From contig JASGLD010000002.1 in the NCBI GenBank assembly GCA_049840395.1, forward strand, positions 1 to 64,000: a DNA stretch of 64,000 nt, written 5' to 3'. The notes below the pieces were generated by a model. The model saw nothing but the letters and a program-made list of their open reading frames with translations. It was not told the DNA's origin and did not search any database. The stretch is from CAILZL01 sp049840395 (GTDB lineage Bacteria > Pseudomonadota > Gammaproteobacteria > Steroidobacterales > Steroidobacteraceae). The position numbers and the translations under genes are program-made. Below are positions 42,955 to 51,718 of this stretch, piece by piece; position 1 is the first letter of the stretch, and each line of letters begins with the position of its first letter.

Positions 42955-44040
42955 GCCGATACCTTCAAGTTGTTCTCCGCCGCGGCGATGCCCTGCAGCA
43001 GGCGCGCATTCTGCTCCGGCGTGCCGACGCTGATGCGTAAGCAGTTGGCGCATTGCGGTTGCTTGCGTTGATCGCGCACCACCAGTCCTACCGATTTGGC
43101 GGCGTTAAATACGATGTCTGCGTCCAGGCATTCCACCAGGATGAAATTGGCATCGCTGGGGAAAACATGACGAATAAGTTTGGATTGCTTGAGTTGTGCA
43201 CTGAGCTTGCCACGCTCGGCAATCAGGGTCTGAATCTGTTCTGCGATACGCGCACGTTGTTCTGTTGCGGTAGCCTTCAACACCATTTCAACCGTTGAAG
43301 TAGGAATGGCGTAGGGCGGCAACACGCGCGCCAGCACGCCAATGATGTCGGCGTCGGCAATGGTAGTGCCGCAACGTGCACCGGCCAGGGCATAGGCTTT
43401 GGACAGTGTGCGTAGGATCACCAGGTTAGGATGTTGTGCCAACACAGTGGTAAAGCTCGGTCGACCGGTGAATTCGATATAAGCCTCATCCACTACGACC
43501 AGTGCGCGACCATTGAGTTGCTTGCATAGCGACAGCATGGCCTCCACATCCAGCGCATTGCCCGGTGGATTGCCGGGGGAGCACAGGAACACCAGCTTCA
43601 CTTTGTCGGAGCAGGCGGCCAGTACTTGCTCGGCATCAAGAGCAAAGCCATTGTTGCTGCGGATGAGGGGTACTTCGATCACGCCCGCGCCTTGTACTTC
43701 AGCGGCAACGCGGTAGAAGCCGAAAGTCGGTGGGCAGATGACGACGCTGTCCTGACCGGCGCGACAGAAGCTGCGAATCAATAGATCGAATGCCTTCATC
43801 GCTGCCGCGTCCACACAGCACTTGATCGCGTTGTACGCCGTACAACTCGGCCACGCGTGCATGCAATGCTTCGGCCGGAGATTCCGGATACAGATTCAAA
43901 CCCAGTGCGGTGTCGTCGCCGCTGGCGCGCCAGGGATTTTCATTGGCATGCATGCGCTCGAAGCGATGATCCCATGCGGCATACACATAAGGTTGCAGTG
44001 TCAGGATTTCGGGACGAGCCAGTTTGAGATTCGGGTTCAT
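42951..44040 (-). pseudogene. hisC: Histidinol-phosphate aminotransferase, split by a +1 frameshift
   Basis: The aminotransferase starts at the ATG at 44040 with LARPEILTLQPYV and is collinear with HisC as far as CGRGSDEGI. The rest continues in the next frame with DLLIRSFCRAGQD, PPTFGFYR and the PLP-Lys region TLSKAYALAGARC, ending at 42951. Deleting the single C in GGCATTCGATC (near + position 43788) joins the two perfectly. So it is either a real mutation, a base-calling error, or less likely a recoding site. All other his genes are intact. Confidence 0.9.
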
Positions 44041-44042
44041 GC

Positions 44043-45368
44043 TTACTTGCTCTGACTCAAGGTAGCCATGCGAATCTTCACCGCATTGGCATGTGCATCC
44101 AGGCCTTCCAAATCGGCAATGGTCACTGCAGTTGGGCCAAGGTCTTGCAGACCATTGCTACTGAGTTCCTGCACGGTCATGCGTTTCATGAAATCGACCA
44201 GCGACAGACCGCTGTAAGCGCGCGCAAAACCATAGGTGGGCAACACGTGATTGGTGCCGCTGCAATAGTCGCCCATGGTTTCCGGCGTCCAAGGGCCGAG
44301 AAACACCGAGCCGGCATTGCGAATCTGCGGCAGCCAGCTGCGCGCATTCTCCACCTGCACGATCAGGTGTTCCGGCGCATAGGCGTTGCTGACGGCGAAG
44401 GCGGCATTGAGATCCTTCACGACAATCAAGCGCGCATGTGCAAGCGCCTGCAGCAGGGTGTTTTCGCGTGATAGTAATGCGGTCTGACGATCCAGCTCCA
44501 CCATCACTTGTTCGGCCAAGTCTGAAGAAGTGGTGACCAGAATCGATTGCGCATCGACGCTGTGTTCGGCCTGCGCCAGCAGGTCGGCAGCAACAAAGGC
44601 TGGATTGGCCTGCTCATCGGCAATCACCAGCACTTCCGATGGGCCTGCGGGCAGGTCCAATGCGGCGCCATGCGCATCGTTGGCGACCAATAATTTTGCC
44701 GCAGTGACCCAGCGATTGCCGGGGCCGAAGATCTTGTCCGTCTTAGGTACCGAGTCAGTGCCATAGGCCATCGCAGCCACAGCCTGTGCGCCGCCGATCT
44801 TGAATACTGTATCGATACCGCACAGTTTGGCAGCCACCAGCACGGCAGGATCGGCCGAGCCATCGCGACGCGGTGGTGTGCACAACACGCGTGTCGGGCA
44901 GTTGGCAATACTGGCAGGCACTGCCAGCATGATGACAGTGGAGGGCAGCGGCGCCGTGCCGGCCGGTGCATACAGCCCCACGGCATCGATGGCGCGATAG
45001 TGACGTTCGCAGATCACGCCGGGCGAAGTTTCCACACGCAGCGGTTCGCTCAATTGGGCTTCATGGAAGCGGCGTACATTGCCGATGGCACGTTTCAAGG
45101 CTTCCAGCTGCGTGGAGTTCAGTGCCTGTTCTGCGGTAGCAAACTCCGCTGCACTGACTTGCAGCGATTCCAGCTTGGCGCCATCGAAGCGCTCGGTGAT
45201 TGCGCGCAGGGCTGCATCGCCGCCTTGGCGCACTTCATCAATGATGGCCTGAGTTTTCTGCAGCAGCTCCGCCGCATTCTCTTGCGCGGGACGGCGCAGC
45301 ACCTCTGCCTGTTCGGCAGCGGTGAGCGCGGTCCAGTCAATGCGGCGGGCTTTAATACGGTTGGTCAT
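44043..45368 (-). CDS. hisD: Histidinol dehydrogenase
   Basis: A zinc-dependent enzyme of 441 residues that oxidises histidinol to histidine in two steps. Motifs are GLYAPAGTAPLPST, FGPGNRWVTAAK, DLPAGPSEVLVIAD, LLAQAEHSVDAQS and the catalytic Glu-His of YAPEHLIVQ. Start ATG 45368; the hisC start lies 2 bp after the stop. A 170-bp gap with an inverted repeat lies between hisG and this gene. Confidence 0.98.
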   Translation of the reverse strand: MTNRIKARRIDWTALTAAEQAEVLRRPAQENAAELLQKTQAIIDEVRQGGDAALRAITERFDGAKLESLQVSAAEFATAEQALNSTQLEALKRAIGNVRRFHEAQLSEPLRVETSPGVICERHYRAIDAVGLYAPAGTAPLPSTVIMLAVPASIANCPTRVLCTPPRRDGSADPAVLVAAKLCGIDTVFKIGGAQAVAAMAYGTDSVPKTDKIFGPGNRWVTAAKLLVANDAHGAALDLPAGPSEVLVIADEQANPAFVAADLLAQAEHSVDAQSILVTTSSDLAEQVMVELDRQTALLSRENTLLQALAHARLIVVKDLNAAFAVSNAYAPEHLIVQVENARSWLPQIRNAGSVFLGPWTPETMGDYCSGTNHVLPTYGFARAYSGLSLVDFMKRMTVQELSSNGLQDLGPTAVTIADLEGLDAHANAVKIRMATLSQSK

Positions 45369-45420
45369 CTAATTTCGATATCTGGCGGCAATAAATAGCA
45401 AGCGTCTTGCACTAACTAAT

Positions 45421-45508
45421 CGTCATTCCCGCGCAGGCGGGAATCCAGTTTTTGATGAGTCGCTTCGCGACATTTACTTGACTGGATCCTCGCCTACGCG
45501 AGGATGAC
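45421..45508. repeat. CGTCAT-family inverted repeat between hisG and hisD
   Basis: Arm 1 (45421-45449) starts CGTCATTCCCGCGCAGGCGG, and arm 2 (45481-45508) starts ACTGGATCCTCGCCTACGCG, a related but diverged complement. It is of the same family as 26237-26309. It sits inside the operon and could affect mRNA processing. Confidence 0.85.
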
Positions 45509-45545
45509 AGCGACAGTCAATGTGCGCTTCATCCGAATGGGTACC

Positions 45546-46445
45546 TCAGCTCAACATTTTCTCAACCGGCAACACCAGCATCGAACTGGCGCCAGCGGCT
45601 TTCAAACTTTCCAGCGTTTCCCAGAACACATTCTCACGACATACCGCATGCACCACGACTTTGTCGGCATGGCCTTCCAGCGGAATGATGGTGGGCGACT
45701 CGCTGCCAGGCAGCAACTTTTTGATCTGTTCCAGCTTGGCGCGCGGTGCATGCAGCATGATGTACTTGCTTTCCTTCACTTGTTGCACGCCTTCAACGCG
45801 CACCATCAAACGATGGATCCAATCCTGCTTTTCATCGCTGACCGCCAGCGGCGTGCGAATGATGGCGGCCTGGCTCTCCAGAATGGTTTCCACCTCGGTG
45901 AGGTGATTGGCGGTGAGTGTTGCGCCGGTCGAGACCAGATCGCAGATTACATCGGCGCGACCCAGACGCGGCGCGATTTCCACCGCGCCGCTGAGTGTGA
46001 CGATTTCAGCCTGCACGCCATTCTGTTTCAGGTAACGACCCAGAATGTTGGGATAAGTTGTGGCAATGCGCTTGCCCTGCAGCGACTGCGCATTCTTATA
46101 AGAGAAGTCGTCAGGCACGGCGATAGACAGGCGGCAACGGCCATGATCCAACAGCATCAGCTGTTCGAATAGCGGTTTGAGGCCGCGAGCTTCAAACGCC
46201 AGACGTTTTTCTTCGATCACATTAAGACCGACGATGCCTAGATCGGCTACATCTTGTTGCACCAGATCCGGAATATCGTCATCGCGCACCAGCAATACAT
46301 CCAGCGGCATGTTCTCGCCGTAGCAGATCAATTGGTCCTTGCCACGGCTGTACTTCAGGCCGCAACGAGCCAATAGATCCAGCGAGTTCTCGGTCAGTCG
46401 GCCGGACTTCTGAATGGCGACCTTCAAACGGGTTTGTTTATCCAT
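45546..46445 (-). CDS. hisG: ATP phosphoribosyltransferase (long form)
   Basis: The first, feedback-regulated enzyme of histidine synthesis. From the ATG at 46445 it has 299 residues, with KVAIQKSGRLTENSL at the start, the PRPP-binding region around DLVSTGATLTANHL, and a C-terminal regulatory ACT-like domain (residues about 225-299), as in the long form of HisG that needs no HisZ. The gene is first in the operon, and a repeat arm (46476-46503) lies just upstream. Confidence 0.97.
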   Translation of the reverse strand: MDKQTRLKVAIQKSGRLTENSLDLLARCGLKYSRGKDQLICYGENMPLDVLLVRDDDIPDLVQQDVADLGIVGLNVIEEKRLAFEARGLKPLFEQLMLLDHGRCRLSIAVPDDFSYKNAQSLQGKRIATTYPNILGRYLKQNGVQAEIVTLSGAVEIAPRLGRADVICDLVSTGATLTANHLTEVETILESQAAIIRTPLAVSDEKQDWIHRLMVRVEGVQQVKESKYIMLHAPRAKLEQIKKLLPGSESPTIIPLEGHADKVVVHAVCRENVFWETLESLKAAGASSMLVLPVEKMLS

Positions 46446-46475
46446 GAATGCTGCTGCGGTTGAGTTCGGTGGAGG

Positions 46476-46503
46476 CGTCATTCCCGCGAAGGCGGGAATC
46501 CAA
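46476..46503. repeat. CGTCAT-family repeat, single arm
   Basis: CGTCATTCCCGCGAAGGCGG with a short continuation, one arm of the family at 45421 and 26237. Its own core CCCGCGAAGGCGGG is a short palindrome. It is between the TrpR-family gene and hisG. Confidence 0.75.
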
Positions 46504-46535
46504 TATTTTTGCGATGGGTTTTATAACGCTCAGGT

Positions 46536-46880
46536 TTAAGCGTGTTCGTGTTGCGCGTGATGTCGGCCGGGCTTCTGCTGCGCCAGGCGTTCGCTGACGA
46601 TCTGATAACCGCCATCGCCGTTCTGCAGGCAACGCGCCACGCGGCCAATGGTGGTCAGGCTGACTCCGGTCTGTTTGTGAATCTCACGATAGGGCAGGCC
46701 GGACTTTAACAAGCCCACCACCGCCCAACGATCAGTCAGCGCCTGCAATTCCGCGGGCGTGCACAGATCGCGAAAGAACGCCCGGCATTCCTCAACGGAC
46801 TGCAACGACAGAATGGCTCCAAAAAGAGCCCGCTCGGCAAGTGCTTCCTGCCGGGCGCTGATGGCGCGGTGTTCTTTCAC
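46536..46880 (-). CDS. TrpR-family regulator of the YerC/YecD type
   Basis: A 114-residue helix-turn-helix protein related to the tryptophan repressor. The family signature runs CTPAELQALTDRW, GLPYREIHKQTGVSLTTIGRVARCL and the small motif NGDGGYQIV (about residues 85-93). The gene lies directly upstream of hisG on the same strand; YerC homologues are found beside his genes in many Gram-negative and Gram-positive bacteria. The start is a GTG at 46880. It likely controls histidine genes, but the ligand is unknown. Confidence 0.85.
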   Translation of the reverse strand: MKEHRAISARQEALAERALFGAILSLQSVEECRAFFRDLCTPAELQALTDRWAVVGLLKSGLPYREIHKQTGVSLTTIGRVARCLQNGDGGYQIVSERLAQQKPGRHHAQHEHA

Positions 46881-46906
46881 TGATGGATGGTCTGGTCGGG
46901 GGGGGC

Positions 46907-46929
46907 GTACTAATGCGCTAGTACATTAG
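46907..46929. promoter_or_regulatory. Palindromic operator candidate upstream of the TrpR-family gene
   Basis: GTACTA (46907-46912) and TAGTAC (46919-46924) are inverted around ATGCGC, and overlapping CTAATG/CATTAG arms (46910-46915 with 46924-46929) extend it. The TAGTAC/ACTA elements recall the trp operator core (ACTAGTTAACTAGT). It lies 27 bp upstream of the regulator start. I infer autoregulation of the regulator and perhaps the his operon. Confidence 0.5.
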
Positions 46930-47050
46930 AACAGGCGAGGTGGGGTGGTCAAGCGGAATTTCGGGACGGATGCAACTTGTCGGTGTAGATCGCGGTGGAT
47001 TATTCTCAAAAGTTGTAAGCTACAAATCAAAAAAAGCTAAGGAGTACCTC

Positions 47051-48961
47051 ATGCAATTGATATCTGCAGGGGAATTTCAAGGACTTAAGTTCACATCAAG
47101 AATAATTATCCCCAAGGATATCGCGGCCATAGTAGGACGAAACGGAGCCGGTAAATCCCGCCTATTGCAAGCTATTGCAGAGGGAAAAGTCCATGTTATG
47201 CAGGACAGCGGAATTGTGCCTCGTGACCGTATACAACACCTCAAGATGGAGAATTTGCAGCCCAATCTCACTCTTGGATTTGACGCTGTCAAATATCGAG
47301 ATGATGTAGGGCAAGCTATTGCTCGATACATCGCTAACCGAGGTAAGTTCAATATCGATCCTCAGAAGTCGATTGCATCTATTGGGAATTATCACGTTAG
47401 CCGTGGTGCTGGCGTTAGTGTTCATCTATTGGCTCATATTGTTTCGCAGGCAAGCTCTACGCTTGAAAAGGATGTGAATTCTCTTGATGAGCAGGATATT
47501 GCCGACTTCTTTCTTTCCGCTCCGGTAGCGAGTATGGGGTCGTTAGATGTGACTGCAACAATGCTAGGGTATTGGCATCGTCTAGAGCAGAATGTTTTGA
47601 ACGAATTTAGAAACACTAAATATGGTACCGATCTTCCATATTGGACTCCCAGTCAGTTTGAAGAGAGATTTGGTCCTCCGCCGTGGGATGTATTCAACGA
47701 GTTTCTTAATTCTGCCTTGGATGGGCAGTACTACATAAAAGCACCGACACAAAAAAACTTCGCCACGTACGAGGCACAACTCTTTCGAGCCGATGGTAAA
47801 ACTATTGATCCGAGTTGGCTCTCTTCGGGGGAAAAGACTCTAATGTGGCTCTGCTTAAGCATGTACGCGTCCGATACTGGCCGCATAGGTAATTCACCAA
47901 GGTTGCTGCTGTTAGATGAGCCTGATGCTGCTTTGCATCCACAAATGGTTCAAAAGCTTCATATGGCTCTAAATACGATAGTGCAACGATTTGGGGCGAG
48001 CATCATATTTACAACTCATTCCCCGACAACAGTTGCTCTCTTTGAGAGTGGGTCAATATTCAAGGTTTCAGAACAGAGCCTTACGCCGCTGCAAAAGGAC
48101 GAAGCAATAGGTGAGCTTCTTGTTGGTGTAGATCAAATATTAATTCACTATACAAATCGGAGGCAGGTATATGTGGAGAGCCATCGAGATGCTGAGATCT
48201 ATCGCGCTCTCTTTTATTTGCTGAAAATGTGGCGTAGGGCTTCTTCGCCATTCATCTCGCTTTCGTTTATTGCTGCTGCACCCAAGTTGGCGGCCGCGTC
48301 GGTTCGACAATTGTTGAATTCACACTTGGGTGACCAGGATGAGGGCGCTGTCACTGCATTTATTCAAGCCTTGAACGGGCAGGGAAACTGTACACAAGTT
48401 ATAGGAACAGTTGAATCTTTGATAGAAGAGGGTAATACGACTGTTCATGGACTAATTGATTGGGACCTTGTTAATGAGCCTAAAAATCGTGTGCATGTGC
48501 TAGGTGATGGGCTGTTTTATTCCATAGAGAGTGCAATCCTCAATCCGCTAACGCTTGGGCTCTATCTACTTTGTAATTACCCAGAAAAACTTTTAGCACA
48601 AGACTACGGTCTGCCGGAGGTCTATGATCCGCTTTCTATATGCAGCAGTGCACAGCATTGGCAAACAATTGCTGATGGCGTGACAAGACGGGTTTTAAAT
48701 ATTGAGTCTGTCTCGCATGATGTACAGTGTGTCTTTCTTGGTGGGGAGCGATTATTTTTTGACCGACGTTACGTGCATATGAATGGTCATGCTCTTGAGG
48801 CATTGCTTAAAGAGATTCCAGCTTATCCATTTTTGAATTCTTTGGCTCGGCGACCCGGGCTGTTGGTGGATGTTATACATAAAGGAATTAGGCTGAGTCA
48901 TGGTCGTTCTATGCCTATTTGTTTTTTGGAAGTATTTGGTGCTATTCAACTGAGTTGTTAG
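47051..48961 (+). CDS. AAA-family ATPase with C-terminal TOPRIM-like domain (OLD/PARIS-like)
   Basis: A 636-residue protein starting at the ATG with AAGGAG 7 nt upstream. The ABC-type ATPase has Walker A GRNGAGKS (29-36), signature LSSGEKT near 257, Walker B LLLLDEPDAALHP near 284 and an H-loop TTHSP. After it, VYVESHRDAEIYRAL (near 373) and GLIDWD (near 466) with YSIESAILNPL match a TOPRIM/DUF4435-like nuclease. It resembles OLD nucleases and a fused AriA-AriB arrangement. The gene is more A+T-rich than its neighbours, stands alone and looks acquired. A phage-defence role is inferred. Confidence 0.78.
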   Translation: MQLISAGEFQGLKFTSRIIIPKDIAAIVGRNGAGKSRLLQAIAEGKVHVMQDSGIVPRDRIQHLKMENLQPNLTLGFDAVKYRDDVGQAIARYIANRGKFNIDPQKSIASIGNYHVSRGAGVSVHLLAHIVSQASSTLEKDVNSLDEQDIADFFLSAPVASMGSLDVTATMLGYWHRLEQNVLNEFRNTKYGTDLPYWTPSQFEERFGPPPWDVFNEFLNSALDGQYYIKAPTQKNFATYEAQLFRADGKTIDPSWLSSGEKTLMWLCLSMYASDTGRIGNSPRLLLLDEPDAALHPQMVQKLHMALNTIVQRFGASIIFTTHSPTTVALFESGSIFKVSEQSLTPLQKDEAIGELLVGVDQILIHYTNRRQVYVESHRDAEIYRALFYLLKMWRRASSPFISLSFIAAAPKLAAASVRQLLNSHLGDQDEGAVTAFIQALNGQGNCTQVIGTVESLIEEGNTTVHGLIDWDLVNEPKNRVHVLGDGLFYSIESAILNPLTLGLYLLCNYPEKLLAQDYGLPEVYDPLSICSSAQHWQTIADGVTRRVLNIESVSHDVQCVFLGGERLFFDRRYVHMNGHALEALLKEIPAYPFLNSLARRPGLLVDVIHKGIRLSHGRSMPICFLEVFGAIQLSC

Positions 48962-49022
48962 CGGCAGTCTGCATTCGTAAGTGCGTCTTTACGCGGTTCA
49001 TTGAAGGATTGTTCCTCAGCAT

Positions 49023-49111
49023 GTAGGGCGCATTCGCGAATGCGCCGTCAAAATGTATCAATGCATCATTGATTAATAGTTCTCTGATGGTGGGTTAGGA
49101 ACCCACCCTAC
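49023..49111. repeat. GTAG/CTAC-ended double hairpin repeat
   Basis: GTAGGGCGCATTCGCGAATGCGCC is followed 45 bp later by GGTGGGTTAGGAACCCACCCTAC. It lies between the ATPase gene and the radical SAM gene. Confidence 0.75.
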
Positions 49112-49226
49112 GGGAATTTTCTGGCAAATTTCTTGGGTTGAGCCACTCAGAATTGACCCGAAGAGCGAGGTCAGGCGGTATATTGGTCGCCCGATATCAG
49201 CCGCGATCCTTCGCCTATCCACGCCG

Positions 49227-50786
49227 ATGACCCCAATTCTCCTCTCAACCATCAACGCCCAATACATCCACGCCTCGCTGGGTCTGCGTTACCTGCTGGC
49301 GAACTTGGGTGAGCTGCGTCCACAGGCGAAGCTGGTGGAGTTCACGCTTAAAGAACGGCCCATTGATATTGTCGAATCGTTGCTTGGTCATGAGCCGAAG
49401 ATCATTGGTCTGGGCGTGTACATCTGGAATGTGGTGCAGACGGCGGAAGTAGTCGCCTTGTTAAAGGCGATACGGCCGGATGTGTTGATCGTGCTGGGTG
49501 GGCCTGAGGTCAGCTACGAATACAACGAACAATCCATTGTGCAGATGGCTGACTACGTGGTGACGGGGCAGGGCGATCTGGCGTTTGCGCAGCTGTGTCG
49601 TGAGCTGCTGGCGGGCGAGAAGCCGGCCGACAAAATCATTCGCGCCACGGTGCCTAAAATGGATGATCTGGTGATGCCGTATCACGAGTACACGGACGCC
49701 GATATCTCCAATCGCCTTATCTATGTGGAAGCTTCGCGCGGTTGTCCGTTCAAGTGCGAGTTCTGTCTGTCCTCGCTGGACAAGACAGCGTGGCCGTTTC
49801 AGCTGGATAAATTTCTGGGCGAGCTGCATACCTTGTACGAGCGCGGCGTGCGGCATTTCAAGTTTGTCGACCGCACCTTCAATCTCAATATCAAGGCGAG
49901 CAAACGCATTCTGGATTTCTTTCTGGAGCGCATGACGCCCGGTTTGTTCGTGCATTTCGAGTTGATCCCGGATCATCTGCCCGAGGCGCTCAAGGAATCT
50001 ATCTCCAAGTTTCCGGAAGGTTCATTGCAGTTTGAGATCGGCATTCAAAGCTTGAATCCCGAAGTGCAGAGAAACATTTCACGCAAACAGGACGATGCAC
50101 AGACCGCCGTTAACTTACGTTGGTTGCGTGAGCACACGCATGCACATCTGCATGCCGATCTCATCATTGGTTTGCCGGGCGAAACCATGGAAAGCTTCGG
50201 TAGTGGCTTCGACAGGTTGGTGCAGTTGAATCCGCACGAGATTCAAGTGGGCATTCTCAAGCGCCTACGTGGTACGCCTATTGCGCGACACACGGAAGCC
50301 TTCGATATACGTTACAACCCGCAGCCGCCGTACAACATTCTGTCCAACGTGTATATTGATTTCGCCACCATGCAGCGCTTGAATCGCTTCGCGCGTTACT
50401 GGGACATGATTGCCAATTCAGGACGGTTCGTGCGCACCCGCGCCGTGTTGCTGGGTGACGCGCCGTTTGCACGTTTTCTGGCGCTCAGCGACTGGATATT
50501 TGCGACCACGGGTCAGACGCATCAGATTGCGCTGGATCGTCTGTACAACTTGGTGTTCGATGGCTTGACCACCGTATTTGGCATTGATGCCGGTACGGTA
50601 CGCGATCTACTCAGTCGCGACTACTACGAATCCGGCGCCAAGGGCTCGCCCAAGTTTCTTACGGATGCGGCCAAGCTTATTGCCGGCACAGTCGCGGCGC
50701 CGAGCAGCCATACCATGGCGAAGCGGCAGGCAAGGCATCGGCGCGATAGTGATGTGCAGGGCAATCAGGCGATGGTGGCCCAGTAG
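49227..50786 (+). CDS. B12-binding domain radical SAM protein (DUF4080 type)
   Basis: A 519-residue protein. The N-terminal B12-binding-like domain has STINAQYIHASLGLRYLLANL and IVLGGPEVSYEYNE. The radical SAM cluster motif is ASRGCPFKCEFCLSS (CxxxCxxC) near residue 170. The C-terminal domain with NPHEIQVGILKRLRGTPI and YNILSNVYIDFATMQRL fits DUF4080. Members are thought to do B12-dependent radical chemistry on unknown substrates. Its stop overlaps the end of the convergent aldo/keto reductase gene by 22 bp. Confidence 0.85.
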   Translation: MTPILLSTINAQYIHASLGLRYLLANLGELRPQAKLVEFTLKERPIDIVESLLGHEPKIIGLGVYIWNVVQTAEVVALLKAIRPDVLIVLGGPEVSYEYNEQSIVQMADYVVTGQGDLAFAQLCRELLAGEKPADKIIRATVPKMDDLVMPYHEYTDADISNRLIYVEASRGCPFKCEFCLSSLDKTAWPFQLDKFLGELHTLYERGVRHFKFVDRTFNLNIKASKRILDFFLERMTPGLFVHFELIPDHLPEALKESISKFPEGSLQFEIGIQSLNPEVQRNISRKQDDAQTAVNLRWLREHTHAHLHADLIIGLPGETMESFGSGFDRLVQLNPHEIQVGILKRLRGTPIARHTEAFDIRYNPQPPYNILSNVYIDFATMQRLNRFARYWDMIANSGRFVRTRAVLLGDAPFARFLALSDWIFATTGQTHQIALDRLYNLVFDGLTTVFGIDAGTVRDLLSRDYYESGAKGSPKFLTDAAKLIAGTVAAPSSHTMAKRQARHRRDSDVQGNQAMVAQ

Positions 50787-51718
50787 TCGATCATCTTCTG
50801 TCGCTGTGCCGCTGTGGGAGCGGCGCCACGTCCTGCCGCCAGGTTGTCGTTCAAGTTGTCCACCTTATTGGTGCCGGGCACGATGGTGACGATGGCCGGA
50901 TTGGCCAGCACGAACTTCAAGAAGAACTGTGCCCAACTGGTCACGCCAATTTCGCCAGCCCAATTCGGCAGTGGCTTGCCGGCCACTTTGGAAAATAGCG
51001 AGCTGCCGCCGAAGGGTACGGTGCCGACTACAGCGACGCCAGCGTCGCGGGCGGCGGGGAACAGGCGTTCCTCAGCTGACCGGTCGCCAATCGAATAGCC
51101 GAAGTACAGGAAATCCGGCTTCTCACGTTTTAATAAAGTTTCGAAGGCGGCCAGATCCGGATTGCGACCATTGGTGACGCCGATGTAGCGAGTCACGCCT
51201 TGCGCTTTCAATTCGCGCAGGTAGCCGGTGTCATAGTCGGCGCTGTTCACGCCCCAGGCATACAGCAGGTCGAATTTCTTGGTCTTGAGCAGCTCCTGTG
51301 AATTGGCAACTGAGGCTTTCTGCTTGTCGGCGGGGTTCAGGGAGGTGAACTTGGTGGCCAGGAAGATTTTGTCGCGTACTTTCAGGTCGTCGATGATCTC
51401 GCCCAGCCGAGCCTCCCCCTTGCCGTAGCCATTGGCGGTGTCGATCATGCGGCCGCCACCGGCTACCAGGGCGGCGATGACGGCGGACATTTCCTTTTGT
51501 TTCACCGGATCGGGTGCGTAATCGAAGATCAGCGGGGTACCCAGGCCGATAACGGGCAGGACTTCGCCGCTGCTGGGAATTTTGCGGGTCAGCATGGCGG
51601 CCTGAGTTGCCCTTGGGGCTTGCGTTTGGGCCTGCAGGATTTCCGGCAGACCCAGGGTGACCGCACCTGCGGCGGCGGTCAGGATTTGGCGGCGCGAAAG
51701 TGGGGATAGCTCTAGCAT
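50765..51718 (-). CDS. Tat-exported aldo/keto reductase family protein
   Basis: From the ATG at 51718, with a strong AGGAGGAACC ribosome site, the protein has 317 residues. A twin-arginine signal (SRRQILTAAAGAVTLG) leads it to the periplasm. The AKR barrel keeps Asp in MIDTANGYG, Tyr in the same motif and Lys in FLATKF, but the fourth catalytic residue, usually His in DLLxxH, reads Trp (DLLYAW). This may weaken or change the reaction. NADPH access in the periplasm is also puzzling. The product may act on a sugar or quinone; unknown. Confidence 0.82.
   Translation of the reverse strand: MLELSPLSRRQILTAAAGAVTLGLPEILQAQTQAPRATQAAMLTRKIPSSGEVLPVIGLGTPLIFDYAPDPVKQKEMSAVIAALVAGGGRMIDTANGYGKGEARLGEIIDDLKVRDKIFLATKFTSLNPADKQKASVANSQELLKTKKFDLLYAWGVNSADYDTGYLRELKAQGVTRYIGVTNGRNPDLAAFETLLKREKPDFLYFGYSIGDRSAEERLFPAARDAGVAVVGTVPFGGSSLFSKVAGKPLPNWAGEIGVTSWAQFFLKFVLANPAIVTIVPGTNKVDNLNDNLAAGRGAAPTAAQRQKMIDYWATIA

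Noticed and set aside
43780..43800. Programmed +1 frameshift in hisC
   Set aside because: No shift-prone codon and no stop codon or Shine-Dalgarno-like stimulator nearby; mutation or base error is simpler.
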